The position numbers were made by a program, and so were the translations under genes. The notes beneath the pieces were generated by a model. The model was not told the origin of the DNA and searched no databases. It saw nothing but the letters and a program-made list of their open reading frames with translations. 18,477 bases of DNA from CAZFUY01 sp964522445 (lineage in GTDB: Bacteria; Pseudomonadota; Gammaproteobacteria; SZUA-229): the NCBI GenBank assembly GCA_964522445.1, contig CAZFUY010000060.1, positions 1 through 18,477 on the forward strand, in the 5' to 3' direction. The stretch's first letter is position 1; each line of letters begins with the position of its first letter. Of this stretch, positions 13,995 to 18,477 are shown piece by piece.

Positions 13995-15103
13995 GACTGA
14001 TGGCCTCCTTTATTTCGTTCACGTCTTACAGCATGTATGTCAAGCAGCCGATGAAATGCCAGACCACCAATAACCAGTGTAATGAGTATTTTATAAAACA
14101 TCTGTATCCAGCCGATTACTCTATTCTGAAATCTTGTTTGATCAGTTGATTCATTAGAATCTTCCAGCACATTCATAACTTTTGATGTTTTAATTTTTTC
14201 AGGTGATGGATGAACATATCCACCACTGGCAAAATCTTTTTTTGCATTAATGTGACAACCCGACTGACTACAGGTTTTCAGCTTGTGTTCAGGATTTGTA
14301 GGTGAATCAATATTTTTTCTTGATGATATTCTATGGGGTGAAAACCCTAACTGGTAAGGTGCATGACAGTTAAGACAATTAGGTACTTTTGTATTACCGT
14401 AGGATAAAGCTTTTGCATGAAATGTATTTGAAAAGCCAATAACAACATCAAGCTTGTGTTTATCCATTAATTCTTTATCTGCATGACATGTGCTACATAA
14501 TCTAACAACTTCTTTTGAGGTACGACGTTTTGTAGTTCTATAAGTTATATGCTCATAAAAACGTCGGGTAAATTTCCCTGACTTATGGCACTCTTCACAA
14601 ACTTTAAGAAAGGTCATTGCCTCTACTTTTTTTTCATATTCTTCATGGTAGGCTTTATTGCTATGGCAGTCTTTGCAAACAGGAAGATCTTCTTTATAGG
14701 GCGTACTTGAACCTTTGTTTCCATGCACACTAACTTTAAAATCATCTACTATTTTTTTATGTGAAAAAGGTTTATTAGATGAGGGATCAATAATATGACA
14801 GTCAGTTGCACAGTCTACTTTTTTAATACCATTGTGAGGAATTTTAGTAACGCCGGTGTGACATGAGTTACAGCGAATTGCGCCATGATAGGTTTTTTCA
14901 TATAAACGACTGTTTATATAAAAGACACGTTTGATTTTATTTGTGTCATCAGTTCCCCTGCTTTCAATTCGACCAAGCCCTGGATACTTATGACACATTG
15001 TGCAATTACCCTCTACTTCTGCAATAGAAGGAAACGTTAGCAATAGACCAATCACCCCGCCTGCGTAGCACAAATTTTTGTACAAATTCCAGCCCATAAC
15101 CAT
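13991..15103 (-). CDS. Octaheme c-type cytochrome with C-terminal membrane anchor
   Basis: The 370-residue protein starts with a signal peptide or helix (about 8-28). It carries six canonical CxxCH sites, at 34-38, 78-82, 143-147, 169-173, 203-207 and 243-247. Two expanded sites are CATDCH (98-103, CX3CH) and CSQSGCH (278-284, CX4CH). A membrane helix at about 331-350 anchors it with a basic cytoplasmic tail. Eight hemes in 370 residues makes an electron wire. With the following cytochrome b it resembles Geobacter CbcL, where both parts are one polypeptide. The ATG at 15103 has GGTG too close; ATG at 15097 two codons later has better spacing. It is the first gene of the operon and follows an FNR-type promoter. 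Confidence 0.85.
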   Translation of the reverse strand: MVMGWNLYKNLCYAGGVIGLLLTFPSIAEVEGNCTMCHKYPGLGRIESRGTDDTNKIKRVFYINSRLYEKTYHGAIRCNSCHTGVTKIPHNGIKKVDCATDCHIIDPSSNKPFSHKKIVDDFKVSVHGNKGSSTPYKEDLPVCKDCHSNKAYHEEYEKKVEAMTFLKVCEECHKSGKFTRRFYEHITYRTTKRRTSKEVVRLCSTCHADKELMDKHKLDVVIGFSNTFHAKALSYGNTKVPNCLNCHAPYQLGFSPHRISSRKNIDSPTNPEHKLKTCSQSGCHINAKKDFASGGYVHPSPEKIKTSKVMNVLEDSNESTDQTRFQNRVIGWIQMFYKILITLVIGGLAFHRLLDIHAVRRERNKGGHQS

Positions 15104-15245
15104 GTCACCATTTTTGTTTTTATGAATTATTCCCTTATTGAAATATATTCATTTATAAAAAAACTGGACCTAAGCGATTTATTACTAAAACCTGGAGGCG
15201 AGCTTGACGATTTAGTACTTTATAAAATAATAAAACTCTAAATAA

Positions 15246-15286
15246 AGTATAGAAGCATACTGGCACTGGTTATTGATTTTGATCAA
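15246..15286 (-). promoter_or_regulatory. FNR/ANR-type class II promoter of the cytochrome operon
   Basis: TTGATTTTGATCAA (15273-15286) is a perfect match to the FNR box TTGATNNNNATCAA. On the minus strand TATACT (15251-15246, 5 of 6 to the -10 consensus) follows 21 bases after it. The predicted start near 15239 puts the box centre at about -41, the class II activating position. The leader would be about 135 bases. The box is symmetric, but on the plus strand the expected -10 position for dbpA holds nothing as good. Confidence 0.75.
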
Positions 15287-15440
15287 AAATTAATGTGGTT
15301 AGGTAATATTGCTTTAACTATTAGTGTGAGCAGATATTTTTGATATAGCAATCAGACAGTTACATCATATTATTAGAAATAAAAAATTTAATATTTAAGG
15401 CCATATTAAAGCTGCCAGGATATTTAAAGCTCTAATCTGC

Positions 15441-15446
15441 TATCAT
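15441..15446 (+). promoter_or_regulatory. Possible extended -10 element for dbpA
   Basis: TGCTATCAT gives a TGN-extended -10 (TATCAT) without a good -35. The start would fall near 15453, giving a leader of about 30 bases to the GTG. It is incompatible with use of the short leader frame that begins at 15445. Confidence 0.3.
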
Positions 15447-15482
15447 GCGCTGCTTTCCTGTTACCCCAAAAGACAAGCTCCA

Positions 15483-16862
15483 GTGACAACAACAACCTTT
15501 TCAACACTCAATTTAACAACTGAATTTTTAAATAATCTTCAATCTCTGGATTATCAGTCCATGACCCCAATACAGGCTCAAAGTCTGCCTGTGATTCTGG
15601 ATGGCAAAGATATACAGGCGCAGGCAAAAACAGGCAGTGGTAAAACGGCTGCATTTGGTATTGGTTTACTGCATCATCTTAATGTTCAGCTTTATCAAAC
15701 TCAGTCACTGGTGCTCTGCCCAACACGTGAATTAGCCGATCAGGTTAGTAAAGAAATTCGTCGCCTTGCACGACCAATTCCTAACACCAAAATACTCACC
15801 CTGTGTGGCGGCACACCCATAGGCCCTCAGTTTGCATCACTGGAACATCAACCACATATTGTGGTGGGTACGCCGGGTCGAATATTAAAACATTTACAAA
15901 AAGGCACTTTGAAATTAGATAACTTAAAAATACTGGTGTTAGATGAAGCTGACCGCATGCTGGATATGGGATTTTATGATGACATTATGCGCATAATTGA
16001 TGATATGCCAAGCAAAAGACAGACACTTTTATTTTCGGCAACCTATCCAGATGAAATAAAAAAAATCAGCAAGGCAATCCAGAATAATCCAGTTGATATT
16101 CGCGTAGAAACCGTACATGACAACACAAAAATTAAACAGGTTTTTTATGAAATAAAAAAAGGAGAAAGAACAGAAACACTTGTTTCTCTATTGCAGCATT
16201 ATTGCCCTCAATCCACCGTGGTATTCTGTAATCGAAAACAACAATGCCATGAACTGGCTCAGGAATTAAAACAACGGGGCTTTCATGCACTTGCTTTACA
16301 CGGCGACCTTGAACAAAAGGAACGTGATAAGGTATTAGTACAGTTTACTAATAAAAGCAGTCCTATTTTAATAGCAACAGATGTTGCCGCTCGTGGATTA
16401 GATATTAAAGACTTACATGCTGTTATTAATTTTGAATTATCTCCCGATGCAGAAATACATATTCATCGGATTGGGCGAACAGGACGTGCAGGTAATGAAG
16501 GTTTAGCGCTTAGTTTATTCACAGCACCTGAAGCCCCAAAAGTTAATGCCATAGAAGATTATCAAAAAAGTCCTGTAAATATAGAAGAAACATCCTCTCT
16601 TGAAATTCAGGATAATTTTAAACTTCATCCTCCCATGGTCACACTGTGTATAAATGCGGGGCGTAAAAATAAAATTCGCGCAGGTGATATATTAGGTGCT
16701 TTAACAAAAAACACTAGTTTACCCGGTAAGAAAATTGGAAAAATTGATATTTTTGATATTATTGCCTATGTGGCTGTCGAACATTCAATTGCTAAACAGG
16801 CTCTGAAAATATTATCTGAAGGCAAAATTAAAGGCCGTAGATTTAGAGTGCGTAAACTTTAA
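15483..16862 (+). CDS. dbpA: DEAD-box RNA helicase DbpA
   Basis: The 459-residue protein has all the helicase motifs: Q motif (YQSMTPIQ), AKTGSGKT, PTRELADQ, TPGRILKHL, DEAD in LDEADRMLDMGF, SAT in LLFSATYP, VVFCNRKQ, ATDVAARGLDI and HRIGRTGRAG. The C-terminal part (about 385-459, VTLCINAGRKNKIRAGDILGAL ... GRRFRVRKL, abbreviated) is the DbpA RNA-binding domain. That domain targets hairpin 92 of 23S rRNA, so the role is late assembly of the large ribosomal subunit. The start is GTG at 15483; the N-terminus FSTLNLTTEFL aligns with the family there and no in-frame ATG lies nearby. The Shine-Dalgarno is weak. A 13-codon frame (15445-15486) ends over the GTG in GTGA. Confidence 0.95.
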   Translation: MTTTTFSTLNLTTEFLNNLQSLDYQSMTPIQAQSLPVILDGKDIQAQAKTGSGKTAAFGIGLLHHLNVQLYQTQSLVLCPTRELADQVSKEIRRLARPIPNTKILTLCGGTPIGPQFASLEHQPHIVVGTPGRILKHLQKGTLKLDNLKILVLDEADRMLDMGFYDDIMRIIDDMPSKRQTLLFSATYPDEIKKISKAIQNNPVDIRVETVHDNTKIKQVFYEIKKGERTETLVSLLQHYCPQSTVVFCNRKQQCHELAQELKQRGFHALALHGDLEQKERDKVLVQFTNKSSPILIATDVAARGLDIKDLHAVINFELSPDAEIHIHRIGRTGRAGNEGLALSLFTAPEAPKVNAIEDYQKSPVNIEETSSLEIQDNFKLHPPMVTLCINAGRKNKIRAGDILGALTKNTSLPGKKIGKIDIFDIIAYVAVEHSIAKQALKILSEGKIKGRRFRVRKL

Positions 16863-16919
16863 ACTCCCCTGCTGAAGGCGCACCTACAAAACTCATAAAA
16901 ATTAAACATTAATAATGCT

Positions 16920-17105
16920 ATGACCAATAAACCCAAGATGAGCAAACAGGAAGCAATTGATAAACTTCGTAAAGAAGCACAGCAACTCGAAGACAAGCCC
17001 TGTTCAATTAAAGAATATGCCGCTAATGCTCATAAAGCTAAAATACGTCGCAATGTAGCAGACAGGCTTGAGGCTGAGTTAGCAGAAGAAAAATCAAATA
17101 ATTAA
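16920..17105 (+). CDS. Small charged helical protein, 61 aa, unknown
   Basis: The frame begins at ATG 16920, 57 bases after dbpA on the same strand, and gives a highly charged, mostly alpha-helical product (Lys/Glu/Ala-rich: KMSKQEAIDKLRKEAQQLED then KAKIRRNVADRLEAELAEE). There is one Cys and no membrane segment or motif I know. Codon use looks like that of its neighbours, which favours a real gene. No strong ribosome binding site is seen. Co-transcription with dbpA is likely, so a ribosome- or RNA-associated role is conceivable but unsupported. Confidence 0.6.
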   Translation: MTNKPKMSKQEAIDKLRKEAQQLEDKPCSIKEYAANAHKAKIRRNVADRLEAELAEEKSNN

Positions 17106-17157
17106 CCACACACCTCTATTAACAGACAATACTTGAACTTTATCTTTTAGGCCGCAC

Positions 17158-17176
17158 TTGACTTAACTCCAGTCAA
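17158..17176. promoter_or_regulatory. Inverted repeat upstream of nnrS
   Basis: TTGACT and AGTCAA form perfect 6-base arms 7 bases apart. It is too wide for an FNR box and unlike NsrR sites, so the binding protein is unknown. TTGACT could also serve as a -35 element, but no good -10 lies 16-18 bases downstream. Confidence 0.35.
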
Positions 17177-17190
17177 ACAGGCATATCTAT

Positions 17191-17204
17191 TTGATATGAT
17201 TCAA
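17191..17204. promoter_or_regulatory. FNR/DNR-like box abutting the nnrS start
   Basis: TTGATATGATTCAA matches TTGATNNNNATCAA at 9 of 10 fixed positions. It ends only two bases before the nnrS ATG. A class II site would put the transcript start inside the coding sequence, so simple activation does not fit; repression or a chance match are alternatives. Confidence 0.4.
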
Positions 17205-17206
17205 CC

Positions 17207-18412
17207 ATGGTATTAAATGTAGACAACAGCCGCATCGCTTTAGCAATTCCCCCGGTTTTGCGCCTTGCTTTCAGGCCTCTATTTCTGGGTGGCACATTAT
17301 TTTCTGTTATTGCTATTAGCTGGTGGGTTTATTTCTGGCTAAACCCTTTTGACTGGAGACCACATGGTGGACCAGTCTGGTGGCATGGGCATGAGATGTT
17401 ATTTGGGTTTGGTTCAGCTATTGTCGTTGGATTTCTGTTAACCGCCGTGCAATCCTGGACGGGTGTCATTGGCTTAAGAGGAAAACCACTCGCTGCACTG
17501 GCACTAACCTGGTTATCGGGGCGATTACTTTTAGCCTCTGGATCAGCCCTGCCGAGTGGGCTAGTTGTCGCAGCTGATATTGCTTTTCTTTTCTTTGCCA
17601 CTGTTGCCATGGCTTATCCCATTATGAAAGTAAAACAGTGGAATAATTTAATGTTTGTTCCCATGCTGTTTACTTTAACCCTGCTAAATGCAGTCAGTCA
17701 CTGGGCTGTAATCAGCGATCAACCTCAGCTTGCAATGCAATCTTTGCATGCTGCAATCATGTTATTCACCTTAATTATTTCAGTTTTAGGTGGTCGAGTT
17801 ATTCCTGCATTTACAGCTAACACCATGGAAAGTGAGAAAGCCACACCTGTCAAATGGCTAGAAACTACATCAATTATAAGTATTATATTATTGATTGTAA
17901 TAGCATTTATAGGCTACAACAATATACCTTCGGCTTTATTATTTATCACATCCAGCATTGCAGCACTCACTAATGGCTGGCGTTTTTTACGTTGGGGATT
18001 TCAGCACACAGGTTCTGTGCCTTTGTTATGGTCACTGCATCTGGCTTATTCATTTATCCCAATTGGGTTTATTCTGTTAGCACTGCATAGCGCAGGTTTA
18101 ATGGACAATACCAGTGCTGCTTTACACAGTTTTACCATAGGTTCTATTGGCGGCATGATTTTAGCAATGATATCGCGGGTCACATTGGGGCACACAGGTC
18201 GCCCTCTTAAGCCTCACCCTCTGGTGACTGTTGCCTATCTTTTTATTTTTACAGCCACCGTTATTCGAGTCGTTGTATCAGCCTGGCTGCCTGAATTCAC
18301 TTACTGGGGCATAGCGATTGCCGGTGGTCTCTGGATTCTTGCTTATAGTATTTATCTTTATTTCTATGCACCAATGTTGTTAACAACACGGGCAGATGGT
18401 CGCCCCGGATAA
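17207..18412 (+). CDS. nnrS: NnrS family protein
   Basis: A 401-residue polytopic membrane protein with about twelve hydrophobic segments. The NnrS signature is clear: LRLAFRPLFLGG at the N-terminus, WWHGHEMLFGFGSAIVVGFLLTAVQSWTG (His residues for heme/copper, abbreviated), GGRVIPAFTAN in the middle, and GGMILAMISRVTLGHTGRPL near the C-terminus. The family is tied to nitric-oxide stress and denitrification; NnrS from Rhodobacter binds heme and copper and protects cells from NO. The ATG has no Shine-Dalgarno because the FNR-like box occupies that place, and an in-frame stop lies 15 bases upstream. Related nir, nor or nsrR genes are not in view. Nothing follows to the window edge except 65 non-coding bases. 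Confidence 0.95.
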   Translation: MVLNVDNSRIALAIPPVLRLAFRPLFLGGTLFSVIAISWWVYFWLNPFDWRPHGGPVWWHGHEMLFGFGSAIVVGFLLTAVQSWTGVIGLRGKPLAALALTWLSGRLLLASGSALPSGLVVAADIAFLFFATVAMAYPIMKVKQWNNLMFVPMLFTLTLLNAVSHWAVISDQPQLAMQSLHAAIMLFTLIISVLGGRVIPAFTANTMESEKATPVKWLETTSIISIILLIVIAFIGYNNIPSALLFITSSIAALTNGWRFLRWGFQHTGSVPLLWSLHLAYSFIPIGFILLALHSAGLMDNTSAALHSFTIGSIGGMILAMISRVTLGHTGRPLKPHPLVTVAYLFIFTATVIRVVVSAWLPEFTYWGIAIAGGLWILAYSIYLYFYAPMLLTTRADGRPG

Positions 18413-18477
18413 TAAACCTAAGTCAATTCATTAATGTGCTATTTCAGGTTAGAATCGGCCTCCAACTGAATTTGAGG

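Noticed and set aside
15304..15321. FNR-dependent promoter toward dbpA
   Set aside because: The FNR box is symmetric, but the plus-strand position expected for a -10 reads poorly, while the minus-strand -10 is a 5 of 6 match at ideal spacing.
1..18477. tRNA, rRNA, insertion sequence or prophage genes
   Set aside because: No tRNA-like cloverleaf, rRNA stretch, transposase, integrase or structural phage protein was seen in any frame examined.

Overview
The window is AT-rich DNA, most likely from a gammaproteobacterium. The grounds are a DbpA-type helicase, an NnrS protein, a canonical FNR/ANR box and REP-like hairpin repeats of the GTCATCCC and GTAGGGTG types. The respiratory genes suggest a facultative anaerobe that meets nitric oxide or another anaerobic electron acceptor. 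Genus cannot be read from the sequence.

Region 1 (about 1-5640, nearly all on the minus strand) looks like a defence or accessory island. In transcription order it holds a MazG-like NTP pyrophosphohydrolase (5641-5288), a DUF262 ParB/Srx-like protein (5084-3999), an abutting HEPN RNase-like protein (3998-3492), a GIY-YIG nuclease with a DUF4357-like tail (3408-2572), a HIT protein, a nuclease with a DndB-mark-reader-like sulfur-binding domain and HNH_2 domain (2148-988), and a 120-residue protein I do not recognise (932-570). Distal to these are a frameshifted scrap resembling the C-terminus of a Fic protein (476-373), a 36-codon membrane microprotein (285-175) and a long hairpin repeat. Most of these genes abut or are closely spaced with good ribosome binding sites, so one or two transcripts are likely. 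DUF262+HEPN is the best candidate for an under-described two-gene system.

Region 2 (5640-8990) holds a 28-bp degenerate tandem repeat array, a large MscS-family mechanosensitive channel and two hairpin repeats. Region 3 (8989-12090, minus) holds two neighbouring lipoproteins, one with an LPP20-like domain, and a UbiE-like methyltransferase. Both have recognisable promoters, and dispersed hairpin repeats separate them from their neighbours.

Region 4 (12488-15103, minus) is a translationally coupled respiratory module: an octaheme c-type cytochrome with two non-canonical heme motifs, a FdnI/HydC-like diheme cytochrome b and a membrane-anchored triheme cytochrome. It resembles a CbcL-type quinol/c-heme oxidoreductase split into separate genes. 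A perfect FNR box followed at the right distance by a good -10 element lies upstream, so anaerobic induction is predicted.

Region 5 (15483-18412, plus) holds dbpA, a 61-residue protein of unknown function and nnrS. An FNR-like box sits unusually close to the nnrS start codon. The window ends just after nnrS.
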